Assembly: GCA_951640165.1 (NCBI GenBank)
Contig: OX621256.1
Span: forward strand, 6,510,001 to 6,574,000
Reading direction: 5' to 3'
DNA length: 64,000 nt
Origin: Pseudoips prasinana
Taxonomy: Eukaryota; Arthropoda; Insecta; Lepidoptera; Nolidae
Shown here piece by piece: positions 9,641 through 19,979 of the stretch; the first letter of the stretch is position 1, and each line of letters starts with the position of its first letter. Made by a program: the position numbers and the translations under genes. The notes under the pieces are model-generated. The model was not told the origin of the DNA. It did not search any database and was given only the letters and a program-made list of their open reading frames with translations.

Positions 9641-10806
9641 ACAAAAGAAACGCATCGACAATACAAGATGCGCTAAGAAAAAAACAAAATCCCGACCGCG
9701 ATTGGTCCATCGATGGGTGACGTCACATCGCGCCCCGCCCCTTAGCAACGGTCGCTACACCTGAGATGAGAGCGAGCGAGATCTTTGTAAGTGTGAACAA
9801 GACAAAATTATATTGACGGCTCTGGATCTCATTACTTAATAACATAAGTGCACACTACAACACAACTAATTTCACACTTTGTCTATAACAAAATAAGGTT
9901 GTATATTGAATGTGAAGGGCAGAGTTATAAGCCTGAAGAATTACGTGGCTCTGGTCAGTTGGAAAAGCTGTTATTGTTTGGTTACGGGTTAACCGATTTG
10001 GTTAAATTTGTGTGTTAACAGGCAGATGTCCGGCGCGGTCTCGCTCTTTCGAACCCGTTGCGCTGAGACAGGTAGCGTCTGATTGGCCCCGTATTGATTA
10101 GTGTGATTAATTAGAATTGAGTTCATTAGCATTCGCGTAATTGGAAGTTTGGACAGGCTACTATATCATGCGCTTAGTTTGTTTTTGCTCTGTCTGTTTA
10201 ATGGCTGACAACGTATGCTAAAATATTAGATTGATTTGACAGTAAGTGTTATTACAGAACCGTAAAGGCCCACTTTCAATATTCATTTGTGCAAGCTTTT
10301 AAGCAAATTAAACGAGATATCATTGCAACTGTAGGTATTTTATTTATGTAACCATACACTTTTAAATGTAATTATCTATTAATGTAGACTAGAAAATTGA
10401 TCTCTGAGATGAATAGAAAACCTCTTTCATCTCATCAAGTGTAACTTTTTCACAAATATGCTAAGAAGCAACAAGCGGGTAACTAACCACGAGAGAAGGC
10501 AACCCTCAAAGAAATCGCTAACAAACTCCCGGCAACAGTCTAACACCTAGCACAATCGACCCAATCAAACAGAAAAAAAACTATTCAACCATCCACCAAC
10601 TCTCAATACCGTTCAAAGAAACTCCGAGGGGAAAATGCTAATACGCCGCTTCTTGCTTCTTACCAAACAAAATCACTTCGCGACCCCAAATTTCGCACTT
10701 TCAATGGGCAATTTCGCTCGCCCCCCTTCTAATAGGCCCCGCCTCTTTCTTCCCCGACTCTAGTTGTAGTTTCAAAGCGCCAGTGACGTACGCGTAACGC
10801 TGCGAG
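9640..10806 (+). promoter_or_regulatory. Rx: Rx 5' flank / promoter and 5' UTR region
   Basis: Base composition rises here relative to the flanks, and many promoter-type motifs cluster: ATTGG (CCAAT box) at about 9700 and 10083, TGACGTCA at 9718, GC boxes 'CCCCGCCCC' near 9732 and 'GCCCCGCCT' near 10736, and 'CCTTAGCAACGG' (X-box-like) near 9740. An in-frame TAA at 10795 precedes the Rx ATG, so the coding region does not extend upstream without a splice. No TATA box could be assigned, and the transcription start and any 5' UTR intron are unknown. Confidence 0.6.
9718..9725. promoter_or_regulatory. Consensus CRE (TGACGTCA)
   Basis: Perfect palindromic CREB/ATF-type site next to a GC box and 19 bp after a CCAAT box, about 1.1 kb upstream of the Rx ATG. 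Function is inferred only from the motif. Confidence 0.5.
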
Positions 10807-11218
10807 ATGGACGTGCCAGACGACCGTTATTTCGGCAACCAGACGCCAGACCGTTCTGACACAAACAGTCCGCGTTCTCAAATGAGCAGTCCAAATTCAA
10901 ATTCTTCCATAAATGTGACAGATCAATCTATATCGCTATCACAGCATCAACAGAACTTAGAGACATTAAACAGGATGGGAATGTTTTTTCACGCGCAACA
11001 AATGCATTTAAATCAAAGTTTTGACGCTGTGAAGACTAGGTTAGGGTTAACACAAGTGCCAACCGGTGTGAATCAAGGGCCTAGGCATACAATAGACGCT
11101 ATATTAGGACTGAATGGACAAAGGCAAGTTTCTAGAGTGCAGAGTGATTTTGAGCAGAGAAGAGAAGAGCGGGAGTGTGAGACTGTGCCTGTATCGCCTG
11201 GAGCCGTCGAAAGTGCTG
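10807..11218 (+). CDS. Rx: Rx exon 1: N-terminus with octapeptide
   Basis: First coding exon of the paired-class homeodomain transcription factor Rx, a nuclear regulator of anterior head, brain and (in vertebrates) eye-field development. It encodes 137 codons plus one nt: a Ser/Asn-rich start, a Gln/His-rich stretch, and the octapeptide-like motif RHTIDAILGL at residues 93-102, a hallmark of Rx (Groucho-type repression motif in the family). The start ATG follows an in-frame TAA at 10795 and has a purine at -3 and G at +4. The exon ends ...GTGCTG|GTATGT, a good donor in phase 1; reading on past it gives hydrophobic, non-conserved residues and a stop at 11311. It joins in frame to 33970. Insect Rx proteins often have longer N-termini, so another upstream exon cannot be excluded. 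Confidence 0.93.
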
Positions 11219-12117
11219 GTATGTGTATTGCATTTAAAGAAACTCATGGTTATTATTTTTTGGTACATACATATTTGTTATATTTTATTTTGTATAAATT
11301 TGTAACTGGTTGAGAAACCGATAAGGTTAATTTTGGGATACTAAAATGCTCATTTATAAGGAAATATTCTTATTCTATTTAACAATGTAAAGAAATATAT
11401 TAATAGGCTCCATTGTACAAAGTTCAACGTGGTTTTGAAATATTTCATTCTAGATCTCAATAGAAACATGTGTATCCAAGTAAGCTTACGTAAACTTATA
11501 TTTAATATTTATACCAAATTTTATGAACTTTTATTCAATTGTCAGAGAATAAAACATATGTTTACAAAGATGATACACATAAAAGGTCATGTTTTTATGT
11601 AAAAGACTTTAATCAATTATCTATTATTATCTACTTACAAAAGATATGAAATCATACTAATACTATATTTATTTAGACACTTAAATGTTACCACAAATAA
11701 GCCTTATGTTGTACCTTTTGGTCAGAAATTATATTAAAATATAAACTAAATAAACACACAAATAAACAAAGCTATAATATTATGCGTATCTAATATATTA
11801 TGTACGTAATTACGACTATTCATCATTTTATTTCCAGGGAGCAGATAAATAAATGTATTAATTAATTGTTACTAAAAACATTGTTTTTACGAAGTATATT
11901 TCACCAATATTAAAATAACATAGTTAACTACATATATAACAAATAATTTAATTGGTAATGCACTTACGAGTTAATTCTATGAAACGTTTTAGTAAAGCTA
12001 ACAATATTATAAATAACAATAATTTAACCTTATAATTAAGGAAGTCTCAAGGTTTTGTTCATTATAGCGCCACATTGTATGCGGAATCAAATACAAAAGC
12101 CATCTTAAAAATAAAAA

Positions 12118-12240
12118 AAATATTGCCATGTTGCACATTAATTGCGATCCCGTCCGTAGGCGTTGCATTATAAGCGCCGCCCGTTTACGCCCGCCGAGAT
12201 ACCGCGGCCGCCGACGGGTTAAATCGTGCACATTACATGG
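12118..12240. promoter_or_regulatory. GC-rich island in intron 1, candidate regulatory element
   Basis: About 120 bp of GC-rich sequence in otherwise strongly AT-rich intron. It includes 'GCGCCGCCCG', GCGGCCGC at 12204, and an inverted pair 'CCCGTC...GACGGG' (about 12151 and 12214). It lies 0.9 kb into the intron and matches none of the repeats seen. No coding frame is convincing (the minus-strand ORF 12007-12231 is short and unlike any family I know). An enhancer role is a guess from position and composition. Confidence 0.35.
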
Positions 12241-13289
12241 TGCAAATTAAAATATAACACAGTCTTGTCTATTTTTTTTTTATTTTAGTAACGCTAATGG
12301 TTTATGAAGTTTTTTAGTAAATTTGTATGAAAATAATAAAATGTGACTAGATAGGTAGAAGCTTATATTTTGTTACGGATTGTCATAAGAAAATACATGA
12401 GGCATTTATTTAATTTGAATAATATTTATAAATACTATATATAATTTTCAATTTCTACTATAGGTATCTAATATTAATATGTATATTCCGAATTATGTAG
12501 ATTAATTGTAATAGTGACCCAATGAATAGTTTTCGCAGCACACTCCAAATACAGACTTTATTAGGCAAATTTTTCATACCTTAGATTACATATTATACTT
12601 ATTTTTTCCGCCATGTTTTGTGCTAAAAATATAGCATCTTAGTAATTAAATATTTTTGTTATATCAATTAAGTAGTTTTTGATGTTACCTTTTTATATAT
12701 TATTATTATGATTACCAAAAAAAAATTCAAACCGTTTATCATATTACAATCTAAAAACTACAGGAGTTTTTCCAGATTGCAAACAAAACATCATTGTTGT
12801 ATCACGTTATTTATTATTCTTGAATAATAGTCTAATTAATAATTAACGTTCATAATAAAATCACATATCTATTACCTGTATATACATATATTCTTTTATA
12901 TTTTTCATTAAGAACTGCTCGGCCTATCTACCAGAATTCCAAAAATGTAGTACCTACCTACCTACAAGCTGAGATAGAGCCATTTTCCCGCCAATACGGA
13001 GACAATTTAGAAATCTAAACAAATATGCATTCAGTTTCCGTGCATGATATCGATATAAATTATTTCTCTATCTTCGCTGTTTTTGACTATACAAATTTAC
13101 TTAACTGTGAACGGGAGACTTCATAAAATGCAATTTACAGGCACACAGCACTTCTATATATGGTAACATAACTACATATATGACCTGTAAGGAGATAAAA
13201 AGCAAATAAAGCAAAGCTACTACAATTACCACTGCGCCACACGCTAGTATTATATTTATTAATATGATATTGAAATAAAAAAATTGTAA

Positions 13290-13510
13290 ACAAATAAATA
13301 AATATCTTGGGTCAACTAACGTACTAAACTAGGCAGAGTCTGTATTATAGGTACCATACAACTGAGAAACACACCCATACATATTTCTAAATACATACAT
13401 ATCACAAATAAATTACACCCAGACAGAGAACAAATAATCGTGCTCATTACAGAAAAAAATGTGCTGGATCGAACCCACGTTCTTTGGCTTAGCAGTTAGA
13501 GTCACTAACC
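13290..13510 (-). repeat. SINE-C, tRNA-headed SINE (reverse)
   Basis: On the plus strand: 'AAATATCTTGGGTCAACTAACG', 'TTTCTAAATACATACATATCAC', and B-box complement 'GGATCGAACCCACG' followed by 'GGCTTAGCAGTTAGAGTCACTAACC' (tRNA-like 5' half). A second copy is at 15880-16355. Confidence 0.65.
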
Positions 13511-13539
13511 TCTAGATTCTAAATAATGAAAATATATTT

Positions 13540-14125
13540 CGTTTTGTTTGGTGGCCACCATCAAGGTAAGGAAATCATGGAAAGGATAGTTAAGAGAGCC
13601 TACTATGCCCACCCTGTTGGTGGGCCGTGATCTAATTTTACGATCTGAGCCACCAATTATGAATATGTACAAAAATGATCTAAAAATACTGCTATATGTA
13701 TTTATTTCATCACTGGCATAAGTGATGACTTACGAAACGGTGACGTGGTCGCTCACTATGGGCCTTATCAGGCGGCTCAAGGTCACCTGATGGCCACCAT
13801 CAAGGTAAGGAAATTATGGAAAGGATAGTTAGGAGAGCCTACTATGAAAATAATTTTAAATTTTAAATCAATTATACAGATATACTACATCGTCTACATC
13901 GGAGATACAATGTATGAAAATTGAAATTGCTTTATTACAAAATTGTACATAATATATCCTTAGGCCTTCTACTTTACACCATAGTAGGTTGTTCGTTTGG
14001 TTTAAGGCTTTTTGATGACTTGAAAGACACCCTGTTGGTGGGCCGTGATCTAATTTTACGATCTGAGCCACCAATTATGAATATATACAAAAATGATAAA
14101 AAAATACTGCTATATGTATTTATTT
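13540..14125 (+). repeat. Direct duplication, about 165 bp blocks
   Basis: 'GTGGCCACCATCAAGGTAAGG...GGATAGTTA' occurs at 13550 and 13791, and 'CACCCTGTTGGTGGGCCGTGATC...ACTGCTATATGTATTTATTT' at 13610 and 14028. The blocks are interleaved, so the copies are not simple tandems. The ORFs overlapping this region are frames of the repeat. Confidence 0.8.
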
Positions 14126-14179
14126 CGGACCGGCAAAATATGCCGTATATAAATAAATACATTAACCTACCTACAATGC

Positions 14180-14610
14180 CAATCTAGACTTTACACCAAT
14201 GATCTGAAACTCTAGGTATGTGTTTAGTAGTTACCGGCATATTTTGCCGGTTGCTAATAAATAAGCATAGCTAGCCATACAATACGTCTTAATCTAAGTT
14301 TAGACGTCAGCTCATTGTCTGTGACAGTCATTACCTTTATAACAACCTCATACATAAAACGTAAGGTAGCGTCCCCAAACATGGCATCAAAACGGAAAAG
14401 CAATCTACAGTTTACACCAATGATCTAAAATGTTTGTACTTATTAGTTACCGGCATATTTTGCCGGTAGCTAATAAATAAGCATAGCTAGCGACACAATA
14501 CATTCTGATCTAACTTTGAACGCTCATTGTCTGTGACAGTCATTACTTTTATAACAACCTCATACATAAAACATTAGGTAGCGTCGCCAAACATGGCATG
14601 TAAACGGAAA
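14180..14610 (+). repeat. Two tandem units of about 212 bp
   Basis: Both units begin 'TTTACACCAATGATCT' (14189 and 14412), carry 'TACCGGCATATTTTGCCGG' (a palindrome), 'CTCATTGTCTGTGACAGTCATTAC' and 'AACATGGCAT..AAACGGAAA'. The palindrome core also occurs reversed at 14131 ('CCGGCAAAATATGCCG'). Confidence 0.85.
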
Positions 14611-14839
14611 GCCTACTACTCAACGCAAATAATGGTACGAGTAGTGTAATTATAAAAATTTTATCATCATACTTATCTATATATATATAAATGAATGTTT
14701 GTCTGTATGTCCTTTATAGTAAACTATGCATTTGATCATTTGGTGAACTTCAGCAAAGTGTTGTGCATGAGTCCACGAAGGTTTGAACTGTACTGAGAGG
14801 CAAGATCCTGGTACAAGATTATACTTCCGTCTCATAGCC

Positions 14840-15085
14840 GGATGCTCACACCGGTTCGCTACTGATCGGTGAGGTTAAGCAACCGGGCTCGCGGTCAGTC
14901 CATAAATGGGTGACCGACAAACCGGTTAAATTTCTGAACGTGGCCGTGTTCCGGAGAATACTTTAAGCTATTGGTCCCGGTTGTAGTCAGTAGATAACAT
15001 CCATTAAGCCTCGTCACAGGCCTACAGGGCGGCTTGAACTACTCTGACACTAGGGTTACCACTGTCTATACGATACATAATTATG
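14840..15085 (+). repeat. 5S-rRNA-like SINE (copy 1)
   Basis: The 5' part has 'TGATCGGTGAGGTTAAGCAA', 'CTCGCGGTCAGTCCATAAA' and 'TGGGTGACC', in the order and spacing of the 5S rRNA internal promoter (A box, intermediate element, C box). A body follows with 'GGCCTACAGGGCGGCTTGAAC' and an end 'TACCACTGTCTATACGAT'. Two more copies are at 38590-38900 and 61115-61345. Confidence 0.75.
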
Positions 15086-15474
15086 TAGGTATTGAAAATT
15101 AAAAGTGTACCTTACATGTTTTTATGATCGATACCTAACTACAACGGCCAATACTAGAGGAAAAACCAATATGTTTTGTCATGGTTGACATAAGGCCTAA
15201 AAATTCTAAGAAAAGCCACAAGCTCTACCTAGTATTCAAACTTAACAATGTTACTACAAAACCGGTTGCTTGTACGCCTCGGTTGTACCTAGTTAATTAC
15301 TGTGAATAATTAATATTGCGATATAACTGACACTTTAAATTAGTGTCACTTTTGTCCTTGTTTATCCTATACATACAAGCACTTTGTTGTGAAAATGGGG
15401 CAACTTGTTTTATAACGTATTCTATTTATGTTATTTTTAGTTTTGTCTTTATGACTATACTTAAAGTTTACTTA

Positions 15475-15645
15475 CGATGCGGGTAGAAAGGTTCTCGAGT
15501 GGCGGACACGAACCGGAAGACGCAGCGTGGAAACTCCTGGATGCGAATAGCGCAAGACCGGCAATTGTGGAGATCTTTGGGGAAGGCCTTTATCCAGCAA
15601 TGGACGTCTTTCGGCTGATATGATGATGATGATGATGACTTTACT
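15475..15645 (+). repeat. RTE-like LINE 3' end with (GAT)n tail
   Basis: Plus strand encodes 'KVLEWRTRTGRRSV', then after a deletion 'WMRIAQDRQLWRS' and '…QQWTSF' type codons, followed by GATGATGATGATGATGATGA. This is the C-terminus and tail of an endonuclease-RT LINE; the clade (RTE-like) is inferred from the end motif. Confidence 0.7.
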
Positions 15646-15879
15646 TAATTCAACTTGAGATTCTAATATCAAGATGATAAAATAATGGAGTTATATTACT
15701 GCTTTTTAGGAATAAAAGATATGGATAGCACTTATGTATGTACATATATCCATTGTGAGAGTAATGGCAAGGGATTTGTAGATCAATGGGTAAACGCAGA
15801 TTTTTTAGATTGAATAGGCGTTCAATATTGTAAGAAGGAATATGAGGGCAGATGGTTGCTCCTTAAAAATAAATAATAA

Positions 15880-16355
15880 AGAAATATCTTGGGACAACAG
15901 CGCCAACTATAGGTACAGCTTGAACTATGGCAACCAGATACCTAACTGATAAATATGCTTATAGATAATTTCTCATCATCATCATAACAGCTGTAAAAAG
16001 TCCAATGCTGGACAAAGCCTCCCCCAAAAATCATATGCCATAATCGCCACGCTTGGCAGATGGGTTGGTGATTGCAGTAAGATGATTATAGTACTCAGAG
16101 AGATTCTCCTGCCCGTCCTCTGGTAGATATTCCCTCGGGTCGACTTCTACGCCCCCCATTGGATGAGATGGGGTGATGATATTCTATCTGATATTCTCCG
16201 CCATAACCACACAGCTAAATATTTCTAAATACATACATATCATAGATAAATTACACCAAAATACAGAAAAAGTTATGTTTTTTTTATGGGATGGGAATCG
16301 ACACCACGCCCTCTGGCTTAGATGTCAGGGACACTAACCACTACACTAACTGGCC
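15880..16355 (-). repeat. SINE-C copy interrupted by repeat C
   Basis: 'GAAATATCTTGGGACAACAGC' starts it at 15880, and 'TTTCTAAATACATACATATCA' through 'GGGAATCGACACCACGCCC...GGGACACTAACCACTAC' (16218-16345) continues it. Between them lies a dispersed repeat C (15972-16212). Confidence 0.75.
15972..16212 (-). repeat. Dispersed repeat C inserted in SINE-C
   Basis: Starts with CATCATCATC, then 'CCAATGCTGGACAAAGCC', 'GCCATAATCGCCACGCTTGG', 'GCCCGTCCTCTGGTAGATATTCC', 'GGGTCGACTTCTACGCCCCCC', and ends near 'CCATAACCACACAGC'. The same order is at 33655, 48002 (reversed), 49995, 53970 and 54345. The simple-repeat tail suggests a retroposon whose 3' end is the (GAT)n. Confidence 0.75.
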
Positions 16356-17004
16356 ATTAAAGATGCTTGCTAAGTACAGCATAGTCTGTAATGTCAGGGA
16401 TTAAGACCAATTATCATTACCGTTAGGCTTTTGCAGGATACATAATAAGCTTTTAGTGAGAGTCACCAGTTTAGTGAGACTAATAATTTAGTAGGAGTAG
16501 AAATGAGAAGCAATTTAACCCTTTAACAGGCAGTAGGTATATTCCTAATTCATTGGTTTTGGACCTTATTATAAGCTAATAGAGTTCAAAATGTGGTGGT
16601 AACTATATCCCCACTGCCCATGTAAAATTATTATATTTTCTGACTTCATTTTGAGGTATGTTTTCTTTTTAAACGTCGGTCACTATCATAGAGAATTTAT
16701 ACAAAGTAGGTTTTATACTGTAGTTGTTGCCACTACAAGCTCATCGATTGTGCAATTAAGCACATTTATTAAAACTACGTTTATTATTTATCTGCTCATT
16801 TGTAAAGCCAGCATTAAATTAAATTAAACAGTTAATACTTTACAAATGTTTTTGCGTCGATTGCAAAATAAGCTTTCAACTACTGTTTGCTAATGGGTTC
16901 TGAGTATTTATTATTTGCATGCAGTTTTATCGGTCACGTGAATCAATATCAATAGGTAACTGACAGTGATTGGATGCAATGGGTTCTGTATAATTAATTT
17001 CTTC

Positions 17005-17600
17005 TTTGATTAATAATATCTTAGGACATTATGTACACACGGCCATCTGATCCCAAACTAAGCAGAGCTTGTTCTATGGAAACCAAATTTTGTTTTATTA
17101 TTATTTTTTATATCAGAGGGAGACAAACGAGCAAGTGGGTCACCTGATGGTAAGTGTTCACCACCGCCCATGGACACTCACAACACCAGAGGGGTCGCGA
17201 GTTCGTTGCCGGCCTTTAAAAAGAGTCAACAAACAAGTGTTGCTGGCCCTTCCCCCCACCCCAATGAACTCAGGCGACCTTACACACACTCGGAAACACA
17301 ACATTAAAATTATTAATGTTATTATTAAGGAATGTCTTCTGTAAGGTGGAGGTACTTCACCAGTCGGTCTGCTCTCTGAGCGTAATGACGCTTGGCCTAC
17401 CTCTCATAATATAACTGATATACTACATAAACTACTTTTCTTTTGTAAATACATACTTATTATATAATTACACCCAAACTCAGCACAAACAGACCTGTTC
17501 ATGCACAAAAAAATCTGTCCTGGTTGGCAATAGAACCCACGACTTGCGGCGTGAAAGGCAAGCGTCTACCAAACACGCTACTAAGTTCTTGTTTCACGTA
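17005..17600 (-). repeat. SINE-A copy interrupted by repeat F
   Basis: 3' part at 17015-17090 ('TAATATCTTAGGACATTATG...ATGGAAACC'), 5' part at 17407-17585 ('ATAACTGATATACTACATAAAC' through 'CGGCGTGAAAGGCAAGCG'). Repeat F fills the gap. Confidence 0.8.
17092..17406 (-). repeat. Dispersed retroposon F, nested in SINE-A
   Basis: T-rich left end, then 'AAACGAGCAAGTGGGTCACC', 'ACTCACAACACCAGAGG', 'AGTCAACAAACAAGTGTTGCTG', 'GGAATGTCTTCTGTAAGGTGG'. A second copy at 54745-55070 shows the same order. The T-rich end means the element runs on the minus strand with an A-rich tail. The ORF 17069-17344 is not a gene. Confidence 0.75.
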
Positions 17601-17956
17601 TTAGTATTAGGATTATCATCTATGCTATCTTACTATTAATATGTCAGAACAAAATACATCTAAGTATTTATAAATGTTTCTATCGGTAGTAAAATGAAGA
17701 TATAAAACTTCTACGTTGACAGGCTTTAAAAGATCAAAGTTATTCTTTTGTTAACAGTATTCCAATAAATAACTGTATTTGGTATGTAACTGAAGCGCCG
17801 AGCAGAAGTGGCAGTGGGCACGGCACATAGCTCGTAGACCCGACAGCAAAAAGGTTCTCGAGTCATCACTCATGCGTTTAGATGTAGTTATTTAAACGTA
17901 TGAACGCTACGATCGAGGCACAGAAAGCGAGGGCAACCTTATAGCCTCTCCATTGT

Positions 17957-18214
17957 TTGTACCGCCAAAGGAAAATTAATAATTTGCCATGGCCAACCTG
18001 GAGGACTCTTAATAGACCACTTACCCAGGTTGGTAGATCCAAAGAAAACATGTGCAAATGGGGTTACATTCTGACATCACAAAACACCTGCGAGTGCGGC
18101 GTGTCACACCAAAGTATGGCATATCTATCTGATTGTCCCTCTTGTCCAGTCTCTTTTACCCTTCAGGACTTGTATGACGCTTCAGCCATAGAGATTAGCG
18201 TTGCCCAATTTTGA
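17957..18214 (+). pseudogene. C-terminal remnant of a non-LTR retrotransposon ORF2
   Basis: The 85-residue open frame reads 'LPWPTWRTLNRPLTQVGRSK', then 'MCKWGYI...CECGVSHQSMAYL..CP', the Cys/His tail typical of insect LINE reverse transcriptases (C-x-C-x7-H-x4-C pattern). It ends with a natural stop. No RT core lies upstream. The neighbouring LINE pieces at 17790 and 18345 suggest repeated insertions rather than one element. Confidence 0.6.
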
Positions 18215-18351
18215 GAAGATATAATCTAATTCTTACCATCAAAACGATACGAAGAACGAATGAAAATAATACATACATATATGTAATTTCAGTTGCTTGG
18301 TAGGTGGAGTTGGGATGATGTCGCAAGCGTTATAATAGGTACTTTTAATCT

Positions 18352-18394
18352 ACGCTGCGTCTTGCGTCTGACCACGAACCGGAAGACGCAGCGT
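18352..18394. repeat. Short foldback in a LINE fragment
   Basis: ACGCTGCGTCTT (18352-18363) faces AAGACGCAGCGT (18383-18394). The right arm is the normal LINE sequence; the left arm looks like a snap-back copy. Confidence 0.8.
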
Positions 18395-19204
18395 GGGCAG
18401 TTCAAGTTAGACACTTGAATTCGTTAGGGTCACTGGAAGCTTGTTGATGCGTGGTAGTCTTTGGAGACTTTTGTCCAGTAGTGGAGATCTTTTTTCATGA
18501 TATTTATTGTTTACTATTTGGATATCAGCTATCTTATCGTGCTATAAAAACGGCAAAGCAAAGTAATTCTCAGTAGTAAAATAAAGATAGACATCTAGGT
18601 TATCCATTTAAAATTACAAATACTTTCTTAGCCTTAAAAGTTGGACATTTGATCTTGTGTGGGTTACTGGAAGCTTCTTGATGCGATGTAGTCTTTGGAG
18701 GAGGCTTTTGTCCAGCAGTGGACGTCTTTCGGCTGTCATATTGATAGTTATGATGAATATATAATATTTATTGTCGATTATGTACCATGCTATAATAACG
18801 TCAAAACAAGGTAACTCTCAGTAGTAAAATAAAGATGATATAGGACTTTTAGGTTATCCATAAGACCTATTAAGTAACATTGAAATTTTTCCTTAGCTAC
18901 AAACGATCAAAGGTTATTTTGCTTACAGTATTTCAATAAATAACTGTATCTAATACGTTATATTCATCTCCTATATTGTGAATAACAGCTATGCTACCGT
19001 GCTATTAAAACGTCAGAACAAATTAATTCTCAGTATTTATTAGAGTTCTTGTCTGTAACGTGAATCATCAAGCTGTACCTATAATGTTGATTGGGTTCCG
19101 TATAAATAAATTAACAAGTCAAAACTTGTATCAATATATTCTCTTATTCTAATTACATAATATATAAACCTACTAGAGAAAGAAGAATAAACTGAAATAT
19201 TTAT

Positions 19205-19560
19205 ATTTATTTCAGCATATCACATACGAATACCATTTGTGGGCCAAGTGGTATCGAACGCTATGTGTCCCCCCGCGACAAGCTGTAAATATATAAGAAA
19301 TATATAGTGACAATAATATACTAGTAACTATAATATAGTAGTAAAAATGTCTATTTGAATATCTTCTACAGAAAACATTTGTTTTTATTTTTACCATGCG
19401 CATAAAGTATCTGGTGGGTATGCCGGACTCGCACTGACTAAATCTAACCTGCCGTAAGCTTTTCTTGGTGCCTGATAGGGGGAGCCCCGGGAACGCTGGT
19501 ACGCTGCTCCGGTGCTTATTCAGAAGACCATGGTGCACAAAAAGTTAAAGGTGCAACATA
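19205..19560 (-). repeat. Retroposon H, copy 1
   Basis: 'GGTGGGTATGCCGGACTCGC', 'CTAACCTGCCGTAAGC', 'CTGATAGGGGGAGCCCCGGGAACGC' and 'GCTGCTCCGGTGC' match 44690-44813 in the same orientation. The part before 19405 is of unknown origin. Confidence 0.65.
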
Positions 19561-19979
19561 CAGAACCTTCTTCAATCTCCTTCTCATCCGGAACCAACAC
19601 CAATATTTCTATGCTTATAAAAAGGCTAACAATAAAAAAAGAAAATTATTCTCAGTTTGAAACCATTCAGTCAGTCAGTTTTCAGTAATATAATTTAATT
19701 TAAATCAAGTTATGATTTTAAATAATTTATATTACTGAAAATTATGGTTATGTTTTTTTTAAGATATAATAGAACCAATTTTTCCAAGTTTGATGTACAG
19801 AACCCCAACTTAGCATAGAGAAGAAATAAAAAAAAACACTAATTGCTCCATCAGTGATTATTCTTGCTGTATATTAAAATTTCTCAAGCGGATATATCTA
19901 TGGTACTTATCATAATGCCAATCTAATAAGCAAAATAATAGTTATATCGTTTGTATAAACATTGAAGTTTCACTATTTT

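Larger units (their letters stand above)
17600..19050 (+). repeat. Old degenerate tandem region with LINE remnants
   Basis: The motif 'GCTATCTTA(C/T)…AACGTCAGAACAAA…CTCAGTA…' recurs near 17620, 18520, 18780 and 18985, and 'AGTAGTAAAATAAAGAT' near 17686, 18571 and 18821, at irregular spacing. LINE pieces lie inside: 17790-17880 (encodes a WAGHIARRPDSK-like stretch), 17940-18215, 18345-18500 and 18655-18745 ('GGAGGCTTTTGTCCAGCAGTGG'). Confidence 0.6.

Noticed and set aside
9473..9748. 91 aa minus-strand protein upstream of Rx
   Set aside because: Overlaps the CRE/GC-box promoter block and shows no recognisable domain; chance frame in GC-rich DNA.
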